From NCBI GenBank assembly GCA_028456385.1, contig JALNQF010000026.1, positions 1-64,000 on the forward strand: a stretch of DNA of 64,000 bases, read 5' to 3'. This document shows positions 24,095 to 36,225 of the stretch, piece by piece. The notes below the pieces were generated by a model. That model had not been told where the DNA came from and did not search any database. It was given only the letters and a program-made list of their open reading frames with translations. The position numbers were made by a program, and so were the translations under genes. The number at the start of each line of letters is the position of its first letter. Within the stretch, counting starts at the first letter, position 1. The DNA comes from Ophiosphaerella korrae (lineage: Eukaryota; Ascomycota; Dothideomycetes; Pleosporales; Phaeosphaeriaceae).

Positions 24095-25129
24095 ATGTCT
24101 TTGCCAGATCTTCCAGCATCGCGCGCGCGCTATAAACTGCCGGCCGGCCTTATCCTGACCCCTCGCGAGCTGAAGCAATATCGGCGATGGCAGCGTTCTC
24201 ACACGACGCTCAAGACCACGGAACAAGGCTGCTTGCCTACTGCAGCCGAGTATGAAGAGTTTCAAGTTTGGCTCAAGAAGCAGGACTCGGGCTACTTCTC
24301 CGACGTATTTGAAGACATCTATGACCACATCAACCTGCCCGTGGCCTCATCCGAGCCTTGGATTGCTTCGCTATGCAAACATCCTATATATCCTGTAGTG
24401 GCTTCGCAGCTGCGCCAACGCTGTCCCGTCTGCGTCATCGACCTGCATCTAAACTACATGAAGGTTCTCACGCGCACACTCCAATCTACAAACGGGCGCC
24501 CGCTACCAATGACCGGTACCCCGTCCGAACAACAAGAAAATACGTATCTAGCGTGGCTGCAGGGAAAGCTCAGTGCATTGGAGCAAGTATGCGAGTATGA
24601 GGAGTTGTCCGTGAAAGAGAGCAAATGGCTAGAGGAGCACCCAAACTCCAAACATGAAGATATTCGAACAGCAACTAAAGCGTTAGAGTTGTATTGGTTC
24701 GAGACTACGAATTTCCTACCATCGGAGCAATGTGACACACAGAAAAAGAAGCGGAGCATCGTCTTCCGTGACGACACAAATTTTGACCCTGGACGCTCTA
24801 CAGACTACTTCTTGCGAAGATCACCCCGCTATGAACCTGGAAAGTATACCATTGAGTGTGAGACTTATGCGGATGATGGTGTGTCTGAAGATTCTGAGGA
24901 CTATTCATGCACAAGGGTGTTCGCCTTGGGCGGCCCAGTAGATTCAGACAAGCACATTGAAAATGATGTAGCGGAAGAATTGGCGAACGCCGAAGAATTC
25001 GAAGAAGAAGATGGGGATAGTGACTGGGAGGACACAGACTCAGACGAGGAAGACATGGAGTCCAGCGAGGGAAGCCACAATAGCTTCGATACCGAAGAAA
25101 TGGACTTCATTGTTTTCTCTGATAATTGA
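24095..25129 (+). CDS. Unknown protein with acidic C-terminus
   Basis: Single-exon frame of 344 residues from the first ATG (MSLPDLPASRARYKLP). The N-terminal half is rich in Trp, Tyr and charged helices and has a possible zinc-like pair of cysteine motifs (SLCKHPIYPVVASQLRQRCPVC, with Cys spaced C-x15-C-x2-C). The last 60 residues are strongly acidic (EEFEEEDGDSDWEDTDSDEED) as in histone chaperones or nuclear acidic tails. The open frame continues about 66 codons upstream without an ATG. I recognise no family; it looks like a lineage-specific gene of the Pleosporales. Confidence 0.6.
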   Translation: MSLPDLPASRARYKLPAGLILTPRELKQYRRWQRSHTTLKTTEQGCLPTAAEYEEFQVWLKKQDSGYFSDVFEDIYDHINLPVASSEPWIASLCKHPIYPVVASQLRQRCPVCVIDLHLNYMKVLTRTLQSTNGRPLPMTGTPSEQQENTYLAWLQGKLSALEQVCEYEELSVKESKWLEEHPNSKHEDIRTATKALELYWFETTNFLPSEQCDTQKKKRSIVFRDDTNFDPGRSTDYFLRRSPRYEPGKYTIECETYADDGVSEDSEDYSCTRVFALGGPVDSDKHIENDVAEELANAEEFEEEDGDSDWEDTDSDEEDMESSEGSHNSFDTEEMDFIVFSDN

Positions 25130-25671
25130 GGCGCACTTGCTAGCCTCTTGTACAGGAAGCAGAGGCGGATAGGCTATACTGATGGGGTTTACAACCATGG
25201 AACAGATTTGGAGCGAAAGATGGGCAAGGGGGAAACGTGCGTACGCTTGCACGAGAGGTTGGTGACATTGCTAGGAAGGGCTATAAATAGCTCTTCCGTT
25301 ATATATAAGATACCCCAATGAAGAATAACGTTACAATATTACCTTCCCGTGTGACTCCCACGCAGAAATAGTCGTTTTCAAAGTCCAATATGTCTGTATT
25401 GCTAGACCTTGGGCAGGTATGGGCATGTTGATTTTTATACACAGACAAATTGAAGGCAGACTTGAAGCTCCATTGAGCATTGTTTGTTCCCATAATGTAG
25501 GTACACACCCAGAAACGCCAGATGAGCATTCCCAAGAATAGATAAACCTTCTCAATGGAAAGGACCGCATAGATTCAGAAGCTGGTAGCCAACAATTCCA
25601 AACCACCACAAACCATCTCATCCAAGCCATCCATCCCACATCACAAGCCCAACAAACAAAACTCCCATACC
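25130..25671. other. Convergent 3' region
   Basis: 540 bases between converging genes; one antisense-looking open frame without likeness. Nothing recognised. Confidence 0.4.
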
Positions 25672-28600
25672 TCAAACCTTATCTTTCCCCTTCCCCCCAT
25701 CCTCCACCCTCGGCGCCTCCGGCACCTCCACCCCCTCAACCGTCCACCTCATCCCCAAATACGCATCGCTTACAACGCAAACATCCACCCTCCTCCCCTG
25801 CGCCTCCGCCGGCAACGCAAGCCGCGCCTCAGCACGCAACCGCGACTGCGCACCATCGGCACGCGCACCACGGCCCGCATCCGCCCAGCCCACGCGCCTA
25901 AGCGCAACAATGTCGTCCGACCCCGCATAACTCACCATCACAAAGAAGCCCTCGGTTTGCGGCTTAGGGTACCGCGGCGCAAAGATGCGCACGCCGCCGT
26001 TCTGTACGCGCGCGGGATTCTGGCGCGTGAGCGTGAGCGTGAGGGACACGGCGTTTACGAGGCCGAGGCCGAGGGATAAGACGGGGAGGCGCGCGAGGGG
26101 TTGTTTGAGGGCGTGCGGGGCGATGCCGGCGAGCTTTGCGGCTTTGTCGAGGGCGGCGGGCGGGGCGGTGGAAGCTTCGATGAGGGTTTTTGGGTGTGCG
26201 TTGGGGTGCTGGGTGCGTTTGTTTTCTTTGTCGAGGTCAACGCCTGGGATGAGGGCGAGGGGGCCGTCGGTGGGCCAGCGGGCGGATTTGATGGCTTGGA
26301 GGACGGTGATCATGGTCTCGCAGCTCGAAAGGTATCCGAGCTCGGTGAGGACGTCAATGGAGGCTTGGACGATACGGATGCTCTGGTCCAGTACGGAATT
26401 CGAGTCACCGACGTAGTCTGATATTGGGAGGTCGATGCGCGAGAAGTGCGCTTGAAGAAGTAGGAAGGCTTTGACATGCGGGTCCCACATTGGCAGACCG
26501 AAGTTGTCGGCGGGAATTGGGAGTGCTTTTGAGAGCTCAGCGTTAATGAGGTCTTCGTTGTGGCGTACAGGCAGTTCGTCGTACTCTGTTGCGTGAGAGA
26601 TCCAGGATAGCGCGTCGGCGAAGGTTGCAGCTCGTTTTGCATGCTTTACTAGGTAACGGATCGTCATATGGCTTAGGTAGTAGTAGCTCATGATTTTGCC
26701 GAGCGGAGTGGAATCAACTTCTCCTGTTGGCTCAACGGATGCACAAGAAGACTCATCCAGTTCCTTCAGGGACGTCTCAACAAGCTCAACCATATAATCA
26801 TTTGCCATAGCCTGAGCAGCAATAGTATTGTGCTCTTCAGCTGATATCTCGAGGCCATAAAAGGATGGGTTCTTGTGAAGACGGCGGAAAAAGAACGTCC
26901 ATGTGAGGTAATCAAGCGCATCTTGCTTGGTTGCAATGGTCCCCGCTGAGATTTCGGCTCCTATGTGGTTGTCTAAGACCTTGTGCAATGATGACTCGAC
27001 CGGGAACCCAGTGTGTAGAAAGTGTTTGTAAAATTCCTTCTTCGCATCCTGCGTGAAGATACGTGCGATACCCGAAGAATCGAATTGTGGCCGGCCAGCT
27101 CGACCAAGCATCTGCAACACATCTGTCAAGTCCATGTCTTTGTACCCTTCCGTCTTAGCATCGAAGAACTGTGTACCCTTGACTACGACTAGATGAGCTG
27201 GTAAATTTACACCCCATGCAAGTGTGCTAGTCGCCACTAGAATCTGGATCTTGTTGTTGGCAAAGAGCTCTTCCGAGAGTGACCGATCCGTTTCCACAAG
27301 ACCGGCGTGGTGAAGACCAATACCAAAGTTAAGAGCTTCACGGAGAGCATCGTCTTTGACTCGATCAAGATTGAGAGCCAGGTCATCTTCTGACATGCGG
27401 AGAAAGCGCCGAGGATTATCTTCCATGCCACAGAAGTTGATGAGGTCGCGAGCAGTGAGCCGAGTCTGTCGTCGTGATGCTACAAAAACAATGACTGGCT
27501 TCTCTGGTGAGTGTGATTTAATCGCCAAAAAGGTTGGCCGATTCATCGACTGCATGAGCGCGCAGAAACCTCGCTGCTCTGGGAAGCCATCGATGAAAAT
27601 TTCCAAAGGCACAGGCCGAACTGAGTGACGGAAATTGAATAAGCCTTCTTTGACGCCCAGCCAATTCCCAAGGTCTGACGCATTGGCACAAGCGGTTGAC
27701 ATTCCGAGAAGACGAATAGATCCGCCTTCCTTTTGCGATGCAATATAGTTCATACGCGAAACAATGATCTCCAGAATTGGTCCACGGTCACCACCAAGCA
27801 GATGTATCTCATCAATGATTACCAGGCTGACTTGTCGAACGTACCCGCGGGTTTGCCAGCTACGGCTGATACCGTCCCACTTCTCGGGCGTCGTGATGAT
27901 AATGTCAGCGTCTCGGATAGTGCGTGTGTCCGGCGTGTTGTCACCAGTCAACTCGACTAATCGCAAACCCATTGGTCCAGCGAGGCGTTTGCCCCAATCC
28001 TGAACACGCTCGCGGACGAGCGCCTTCATGGGTGCAATGTACACCACCTTTGAGCCTGGTTTCTCACGAAAAGCCCACCACATCGCAAGCTCGGCAGCTA
28101 CAGTCTTACCACTACCAGTGGGAGATCCGAGCAAGACATTTGCAGGAGTGTGATATAAACAGTGAAAGATTTGAGATTGCATAGGGTTGAAGTACTGAAA
28201 TCGCTGGGCATACAGCTCCTCTAGTAGAGGGTTTTTAAGCGCTGAGATTGGGAGAGGCTGGAGATTTAGGAGATCGGTATAGACACTCTCCGTATCTGGT
28301 CGAATCAGATGTTGGAAGGATATGGGATGCACAGTCTCCGCGCCGAGCCACCGGTCGGAGACAGCTCGGACGTATATCTGCGTTGGCATGGGATCGGTAA
28401 GAGGAATTGTAAAATTCAGCTCATGGTCGTCGTGAAGCTTCCTTCGGGACAAGATGAAATACTCATAATGATAGATCTCTGAAGTCTCTGAATTTTCTAC
28501 CCAGATCCAGAACGACTCCGATGTTCCGTGGTGACGGTCATTCCACTTGAACTCCGGAGTGAGCCAAAGCTTGATGCGAAGAACGTCTCGATTGAGAGGA

Positions 28601-31600
28601 GCAATCTCGGATTCAACTGCTAAAGTGGGAAAGTTGTCGAGTAGCTTTGCGATGACATTACCCATCTTTTGATTGTGTACCATAGCTCCAATCTCGGCAG
28701 GTTCCATGTCACGTAAAGTCTCTATGGATGGAAATTTTGTGTCAAGTTGCCGCAGAACGGGTTGCGGGAGGTCAAATTGATGAAGCGGATGCTCTATAGG
28801 CCAACACCGGTGCTCAATCGATTGGCAGAGGCTGAGAAGAACGAGGCATTGATAACCCCAGCGCCTATTAAGCGCGATCATAAACAATGCACGGGCGATA
28901 CGTGAAGCGTTCTGGGTGATGTAGTTGGTGTCCGAAACCAAGGTGAGATCATCAAGCCTTGCCCGCGAGATGTGAGCTTGCAGCAGAATATTAGTCTTGC
29001 CATGAGGCGTGGCAAACCCGCCTTTGACTTCAGTAACAACATAGCCCTCTCTTTGCAGTGCAGAAAGTTCTTTTTCTTCAGTATCACGTGACTGAACCTG
29101 ATCAAACTCGCCACTCATACTGACCATGGCAAGCGCGTCAGCATCTGAACTGCGAGGTCGCATCATAGCATTGAAGATTTCGATGCTTGACTGCCGAACA
29201 TAGAACTGGCTGGCAATACGGCCAACATCTTTGGATCGTAGATCTTCCGTATTCTCATTAAAAATAATCATCTGACTCTTCTGGAGTGTTCGCGCGGCGT
29301 TGATGATCAACTTTCGCCGTCTTTGGACTAATTGAGGATCATCCCTGATTTCTGCCCATTCGATTCCGTATATCAAAGGACTCTTTTGCATTCGAACAAA
29401 TAAGTAGGAGTACCCGAGCCACTGTACAGCCTCAGACACCGTGGTGACTGTACCGAGGGAAATCTCCGCATTCAGATTATCGACAAGCTTAGCAGAAAAC
29501 CTAGACTCAATAGGTTGCTGCTCAGTCACAGCTCGCATGTAGTGGTCAAGCCTATCATGGGTAGTACAGATAAAGCCTATACCAGTATCCTGGAATTGAG
29601 GCCGACCAGCGCGACCAAAAATCTGCAGAACATCCAGAATACCTAGATCAGTAAATTTACCTTCTTGGGCGTTATACACTTGCGTGCCCTTGATGAGAAC
29701 TGCTGCAGCAGGCAAATTGACACCCCATGCTAAAGTTGCAGTACAACATAACACCTTGATGACCCCCTCCGCGAACAGGCGCTCGATTAAGTTGCGATCT
29801 GAGCGCGGCATGCCTGCATGATGCGTGCCCATGCTCTTACCAAGGAGCTCCCGCAATTCCCGCCCCTTGGATTGTTTCATATCTCGCACGGCGTTCTCAT
29901 ACCTCGGGTGGTCGGTTGGGTCAAATAGATCAGAACACTGCTCGTCTATAGCTTGTTCGTAGAGCTTGCGCGCAGTCTTTACAGTATCCTTTCGTGAATG
30001 CACAAAAACCATGATTTGATGGCCTCGCTTAAGCATTTCGACCACCTTGTCGAAGGCGACTTTTTCTAAATTTTCTCTTGATTTCGCGGTGCCTACCTTG
30101 CCCTTCACACCAATAAAGTGCTGTTCCAATGGAACAGGACGAAATGAGGCGTCGAAATAGAACAATCCAGCCATTTTGTTGACTCGAAGGAAGTCGGCTA
30201 CGTCAACATAGTTAGGCAAGGTAGCGGATAGACCTACTATTCGAATGAGAGATTGTGTGCTCTCAACTTGGCGTTCGGTTCTGGCGACTAAGCTTTCTAG
30301 CACAGCACCACGCTCATCGTGCAACATATGCACCTCGTCGATGATAAGTAGGCGTACTTTTTGGACAAGCTCTGTATCACCAGTGCTTTTTCTCGTTACA
30401 ACGTCCCATTTTTCTGGTGTAGTGACGATGATTTGCGTGTCTAGAATCTCAGCCTTGGTGAGATGCATGTCGCCAGTGAGTTCCCGGGCTTTGATACCAA
30501 GCCATGCTAGCCGCTTCCCAAGCTTCTCCGTGACTTCGGCTGCGAGAGCCTTCATGGGCGCAACGTAGATGATCTTGAAATCTTCGGCCATAACAGTAAA
30601 GTCGGTGGCATCAGGGTGCTCGACCGGATTTGGTACGACATACTTTGCCACAGTATTGAGGATAGTGAGCATCGCTGCATCTGTTTTACCAGCACCAGTG
30701 GGCGCACAGATGAGCATGTTTTCGCTTGTTTTGTATGCCACTGGGTAAACCAGGCTTTGCATACGGTTCAAGGATTTGTAGCCTTTGAAAGTGTATTGAC
30801 AAAGACCATCAAGCTCGTCGATAGCAATCAACTTTCGGCCAATGCCAATGGTACCCACAGGCACTGCCGGAATCTCATACTCCTCCGAAAGATTGTCGTC
30901 GCGGTGCTTTGTGTCTGGGGGTAAGGCATACTTTTTGCCATAAGCAGAAAGCTTGTTGCCCGCTTCATGTGTGCGGTAGACATGTGGATATTGTGGGCCT
31001 TTGCGATCCATTGCAGGTGCTATAGTAGCATGCTTATGATCATAGTCCTGACGACGCAATGCTTCATCTCGCTCTGCTCTTGTCTGTAAACGGCCAACAA
31101 TATCGCTGCTCTTAGTTATCGTTGTTTCTCGCATAGAGGACACGATCTCTTGGCGATGAGAGATAAGTTTTGCTACCAGGTCCAACTCGCCAAAGCCAAC
31201 AATATCAGCCAGCACCATCTGAAGTTCTTCGTCTGAGGCAGGTTAGCTGACTGGTAGTTCATCAGTTCCGTGTATATCGTACTATTGCTATCACTGGCCA
31301 ATATGGCAGAAATTTGCTCTTTGAGAAATTCGGCACCCAAGCCTGAGCTCTTCTGAGAAACAGCGATGCACTGCTCCACAAGCCATTGCTGGCTGTACAT
31401 ACCACCAACTGGTGGATGATGAGAAACAAGATCAGGGTGGTCACTGCTGGACTCCACCTCGAACTCATCGCTAAAGACGTCCCAAATGTCCTCATTGCTC
31501 GCAGTTCCAGAAAAGTCGTCATCATCCAATTCGAGATCAGCTCCGTAGGTGGGCGCTTCTCGAGTCTCTAGGGGCAGATTCAGCTCCGCAATTGCTTTTC

Positions 31601-31658
31601 GCATCGTGTTGAATTGCTCCAGCCATTGTGCCTGCGCAACTTCCACAGCTAACGGCAT
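25672..31658 (-). CDS. SLH1: Ski2-like RNA helicase Slh1 (RQT complex, ASCC3 homologue)
   Basis: Two exons, 31658-31283 and 31232-25672, with a 50-nt intron; 1978 residues. Two complete helicase cassettes, each followed by a Sec63 unit. Cassette 1 has Walker A APTGAGKT (about residue 303), DEVH (about 423) and SATLPN. Cassette 2 has SPTGSGKT (about 1160), DEIH (about 1267) and STACANASDLGNW. The N-terminal region has the Slh1/ASCC3 pattern QWLEQFNTMRKAIAEL and DIWDVFSDEFE rather than that of Brr2. In yeast Slh1 acts with Cue3 and Rqt4 to split collided ribosomes in quality control. Both motors look intact. A short open frame further upstream (31728-31910) could be an extra 5' exon but cannot be joined in frame with good signals. 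Confidence 0.93.
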
Positions 31659-31952
31659 TTCGGCAGGTTGATTTGACTGAATGGTGTTCCTCGTAGCCCT
31701 TCGCTGTTAGCGATGATCGAGAGTGTCTCACCTATCGTAGCTAGCTTGTTTATCTAATTTGGCAAAAAGTGGCGACTGAGCTAGCGGTGTTACGTCAGCA
31801 TCACCGCGGCCCATCCATCCCAACCTGAACGGGCTCGTGATCTGCCTGACATTCATCAGTTTAGAGGTTGCCTGCATACCCTTCACCTGCGTTACGCGCT
31901 CCACGTTCACCCTTTCACTTGCTTTTCTGGACGCCCCGCGTTTGCCATCACC
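31659..31952. promoter_or_regulatory. Shared SLH1 / YKT6-like divergent promoter
   Basis: 294 bases separate the two start codons. A 60-codon minus-strand frame lies inside but has no family likeness. Confidence 0.45.
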
Positions 31953-32807
31953 ATGTTAGTCAATTATATCGGTGTGCGTTTGCCCTTACCACCGTATTGC
32001 AGCCACCTAACAGATAGCGAATTACAGGTATTCAAGATTCAATCTAAACCCGCCATAGAGGCCGCCGAGCTAGTCGGCGCATACTATATCCCGGAGGCCA
32101 ACTTCCTCAACCGAGGGACTATAGAGGAGCTTGTACGTTCAACAACCTCTTAGCTTCTATGTTATATCCGGTGATATCAACACGGCCTAAGCACAAAAGC
32201 TGATGAGGACGATAGGTCAAGCAAGGTGGTAGCGTAATTGCTCAAAGGACAAAGATAGGGGAGAGGCTAAGCACACCAGGTGAATAACCCGACATTGGAC
32301 GGTTGGCTTGTGGCTCATTTGGTGTGTCAGTGGAGGGCCGGTTTGCCCACAGTTACGCCCGCCCGGAAGGCATCTGCGGCATCATAATTACTGATGAGGA
32401 CTACCCCGAGTACCTGCACAATCCATCCTTAGCAAGGTCATGGACGAATTCACTTCACTCTATCCGCCTACCGCTTACGCCAACGCTACCATCAAAAGCT
32501 CGCGACTGTCGATGCCAACGCTCGCGCAATACATCAAAGAATACCAGGATCCAAGTAAAGCGGATAAATTGATGGCACTCCAGAGGGACATTGACGAAAC
32601 TAAAATGGTATTGCACAAAACCATAGAGTCGATGCTGGAGCGCGGTGAAAGTCTCCAAAGCATTGCGGACAAAAGCAACCAACTAAGCGGCACTAGCAAG
32701 ATGTTCTATGCACAGGTGCGTTATCCAATGTCTGAAATATCAGTAGTAGCTTTGCTGACCGCTTTATTTAGGCAAAGAAACAGAATTCCTGCTGTACAGT
32801 GATGTAA
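31953..32807 (+). CDS. ykt6: YKT6-like R-SNARE with one apparent -1 frameshift
   Basis: Exons 31953-31973, 32028-32132, 32216-32279, 32331 to about 32715 and 32772-32807. The product has a longin start (MLVNYIG), HSYARPEGICGIIITDEDYP, then KEYQDPSKADKLMALQRDID with the SNARE heptads ETKMVLHKTIESMLERGESL, and ends CCTVM, a CAAX prenylation box preceded by a palmitoylatable Cys. Ykt6 is a lipid-anchored SNARE of Golgi, endosome and vacuole fusion. At 32433-32436 (GCAAGGTC) the reading frame must move by one base to go from EYLHNPSLA to VMDEF; the only intron that could explain this would be about 23 nt. The longin domain is also more divergent than usual for fungal Ykt6, so it may be a decaying paralogue or a sequencing slip in the single copy. 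Confidence 0.75.
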
Positions 32808-33646
32808 ATATGGACCCAAATTATCTGCAAAAGGCTTGTGGGTTTGCGTTCAAGTTTTATTCATTGTTGAAGAAGGGCAGCGTTTTGTTCTTATTCTATT
32901 GAAGCTGTTACGCCTCACCTGATATCTGTAGCCTCAGATTTGGATACGTCTCGCTGGCACATACTGACCATTGACACGTACCGTTATCGCATTTCAAACG
33001 TTTCTGGTATAAGCATCAAGATACGCCTGTACTCGCAATGACATTCTCGTATTACTGGCTCGTAAACACGGTTTCGCCTTAGCATGCTTGGAACTTTTAT
33101 TGCACAATCCTTAAACATAATGAATATGACGTATAGAAATGAAAATTCTATTGACCGGGAATTCTAAGCTGTATTAGTGGTAATGATAACCGCGGCCCGA
33201 ACCGAAGATAGGAAACCCCTTGCTTCGGCATTCATTCTAACTACCGATTCATTGGAACTAAACAAGCCCATCCCCTTTGTCTGTCTGAATTCTTGCACGC
33301 TCTAGAACACCCTAAAAGTTGCCGGTTTCATAGATGGAGATCCTTTGCTCTACGCCATATGCTCGCGTCTTCCGGCCAGTCCGCTTAATCCGATTTCCTA
33401 GCGTTATCGAATTTCTATATATACTCCATTCTAGAATTTGGCTCGTTCATCACTATTCACCTGAGCAGCCAATGGTAAACTGAATGAATTGAACTTAGGT
33501 ATCCCCAAGTCATTAGAACTTTAGAAAACGTACCTATCTACGATATCGAGTTCGTTTCTGTGTATCTACTCAAATCCACACCCTCGCGAAGAATAATCAT
33601 GAGGAGAATCAAGGCAGTATCGAACAAATCCACACAGTATATAGAC
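32808..33646. other. Convergent 3' region, mildly AT-rich
   Basis: 840 bases between converging YKT6-like and NLR genes; no ORF, repeat or RNA recognised. Confidence 0.4.
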
Positions 33647-36225
33647 CTAATTCTGTGACGAACCGGTTTCTTTCAAACCTGCGAGCCGTTCCTCATTCAT
33701 AATAAAAATATCGACGATCCAATTTTCCAGGTAAGTCGCAGGTTCATTTACAACATTACTCCGCTTTAGTGGTTTTGGTGTGCCTTCTTCCTCTCTTTCT
33801 TTGATGTAGTGACTCATAGCCTCTGGGTAACGCCTGAGGTAGAAAAAGTCGTGCTCTTCATATTTTTCTTGGAGAACCAATACATATATCAAGTTGTAGA
33901 AATCTCGGATGGAAGCCGTGTGTCTGATACCATGTAATTTTTCTCTCCCATCCAAGGCGCGACGGAACAACTCTTCCGCCTCAACCAGCTTACCCTGTTC
34001 ACATAAGTCTGTTCCCAGGTAGCGAACGATCTCTAAAGTCTTCACATGTTCCATGCCATATATTTCCTCGTAATTCTTCAAGACAAAGCGATGCGTTTCT
34101 TCAGACTCTGAATATTTCCCGGCTGAAAATTGCGCCTGGGCCCGGTGGTGAAATAGAATTAAGTTGTCTCGAAGCCCAAATTTATACAAAAAAACATCGC
34201 CTGCTCCTCGAAACATTGTTTCTGAAATATCAAAGAATCCTTCAATGTAGGCATAAACCGCAGAATGCTGCATCAGAAAAGCCCAATTTTGAAGATCTTC
34301 GAATACATCTGGGTGGAGTGGCATGGCCATCTGAGCATGGGGAAAAGCTCGTGACAAACATTTGGGTCATAACCTGGTTTTCGCCATATCGGGAATTTGT
34401 CATTCAAGATTGTGATGAATCTTCCAGCCCAGTATTCGAGATTGTTTTGCGACTCAAGCCAGCTTTTTGTTGTTAACTGAACAAGCCGATGCATCTCGAA
34501 GTGTTTGCCATCTCTCTGAATCCGTAGCAGGGAAAAATTATTCAAGACGAGCAAGTCTTGTTCGAAATCGCGATCTAGAAATGACGTCTTCGTTTCGACC
34601 TTCGATTTGGGTTTTCCGTGGAAGATGGGACGTTTCTTCCAGTGCGGAAATTTCTTCGATTTTTTTAGAATCTCCGGTTCGTAGTTACCAATGACAAGAT
34701 CCTCTGATATGTTTTTGCGGTCGAAGAAAGCCAACAGCGAGAGTAATCTTGCAGCTGAAGGTCTGGTGCTCTGTATGTGTCTGAAGGAGATCATCCAGGT
34801 CGCTGCGACTGAGACCGAACCGTCATCAAGAGGGGCCTCGAGGAGTTTGATTGCCTTGTCGTCAAGATTGCTCAGCTCATCTACATATGCTTGCACAGTA
34901 ATCCTGCCGGCTCTTTCTGCGATATAAGATGCTGCTTGAGATATTGCCAAAGGAATTAAATCAAGCCTATTGACAAGCTGCGTTATACTGTCAGTATCAG
35001 TGGTGTTCCCCGATTTCTTCTTGAACAGCTCGACTGCTTCAGATAGATCCATCTCTTTTACTTCTAGTATTTGAGAGTAACCTCCAGTGAGAAGTTTGGC
35101 CACCTCGCGATTTCTAGACGTGATGATAATTGTACCGTTACGTGAGTTTGGGAGCATGCTGAGTAGTTGATATGTTGACAATCTAGTAGTGGCGATATCG
35201 GGATCCCCCCGATTGTCTTTTATTGGCTGAGGAGCGGTCCAGACTTCCATATCATCTGCATTGTCCACGATCATGACCCATTTCCCATTAGTCTCATTGC
35301 TCAACCAACCATGTATTTTCCCCAGCGCTTTTGACATGTGATCTTTGTCTGGGATGTGCAGGCCGACTGCATCAGCGATACTTCTGAAGCCTCCTTCGAA
35401 TCCGGCCAGTGTCGCTGCATATACCCAGAATACCCAGGTGTAGCTCGAGTTGTCACGGACGCGGTGAGCATACTGAATGGCTAATTGCGATTTGCTATAT
35501 GGTTTATTAGCTTCACAGGTCAAGCAAATTGGCAAGCGTGTTAGAATGCTGGCACCGAGACTGGAGGAACAACATACCCTATTCCGCCCATTCCAAATAA
35601 TGCCAGTCTTGAACCTGGTGCTTCACTTCTTTGATTCAGTTCGTCCAAAATTGGTCGGTGTACGAAATTGGGATTTCGGTTGGAAAGGCCAACCGCCGTC
35701 GGAGGCTTTCTGACGGTCGTGTTGTCAGATCAATGAGTTAACATGTTTTCGTGTAGCAAGCGATATTTAGATCAACTAACCTGGGGAAGATCCTGTCGCA
35801 TTTCCAGACGACGCAATCGCAAAGCTCAGAACTTCCAAATGACTGCGAATCCTTTCTCGCACTCTCCTGACCTTCCCATCACAACTTTCGCTCTCGATAG
35901 GCGTCCAGGTTTTCTTCAGGCCACCGTCCTCTTGACTGGGCAGAGCTGCCACAATGATATCTGTCAATGTTTCGACATCTTTAGTACATGCGTCTATAAC
36001 GCTGACCAGGGCTTCAGTAGATTCGCCGTCGGTGCATTGCGATTTTGAGACATCCTTAACCTTTCTGAGAGTGACTTCAATTAAACGAAGTTGCGTTTGA
36101 ACGTGTTGGAACTCTTCTGGAATCCTGATAGAAGCGGAGGTATAATCTGCGATACGCTTGCTGCCAACTTGGATAATTTCTATAGCAGTGGCCGCTGCAC
36201 CGACTGCAGCGAGACCTCCTAGCAT
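33647..36225 (-). pseudogene. NB-ARC/TPR STAND (NLR-like) protein with two -1 frameshifts
   Basis: Parts: 36225-35781, 35709-35578 and 35494-33647, about 810 codons. The N-terminus (MLGGLAAVGAAATAIEIIQV) resembles the small helical death-type domains of fungal STAND proteins (SesA/HeLo-like). The NB-ARC has Walker A GMGGIGKSQLA, interrupted by an intron exactly between GIG and K, Walker B WVMIVDNADD, sensor GTIIITSR and an LIPLAI motif. TPR-like helices follow (YSESEETHRFVL, LVEAEELFRRALDGREKLHG). Frame is lost twice by one base: in TTT at 35684-35686 and in CCCC at 34339-34342. Such receptors trigger regulated cell death in non-self recognition. Inactive as read; an ATG at 36318 is an alternative start. 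Confidence 0.8.

Noticed and set aside
31728..31910. 60-codon minus-strand frame as a first exon of SLH1
   Set aside because: GTGAGA donor and CTAACAG acceptor exist but give a 28-nt intron and the wrong frame; the Slh1 family normally starts near QWLEQ.
32411..32433. A 23-nt intron to rescue the YKT6-like frame
   Set aside because: Far below known fungal intron sizes and it would delete seven aligned residues.
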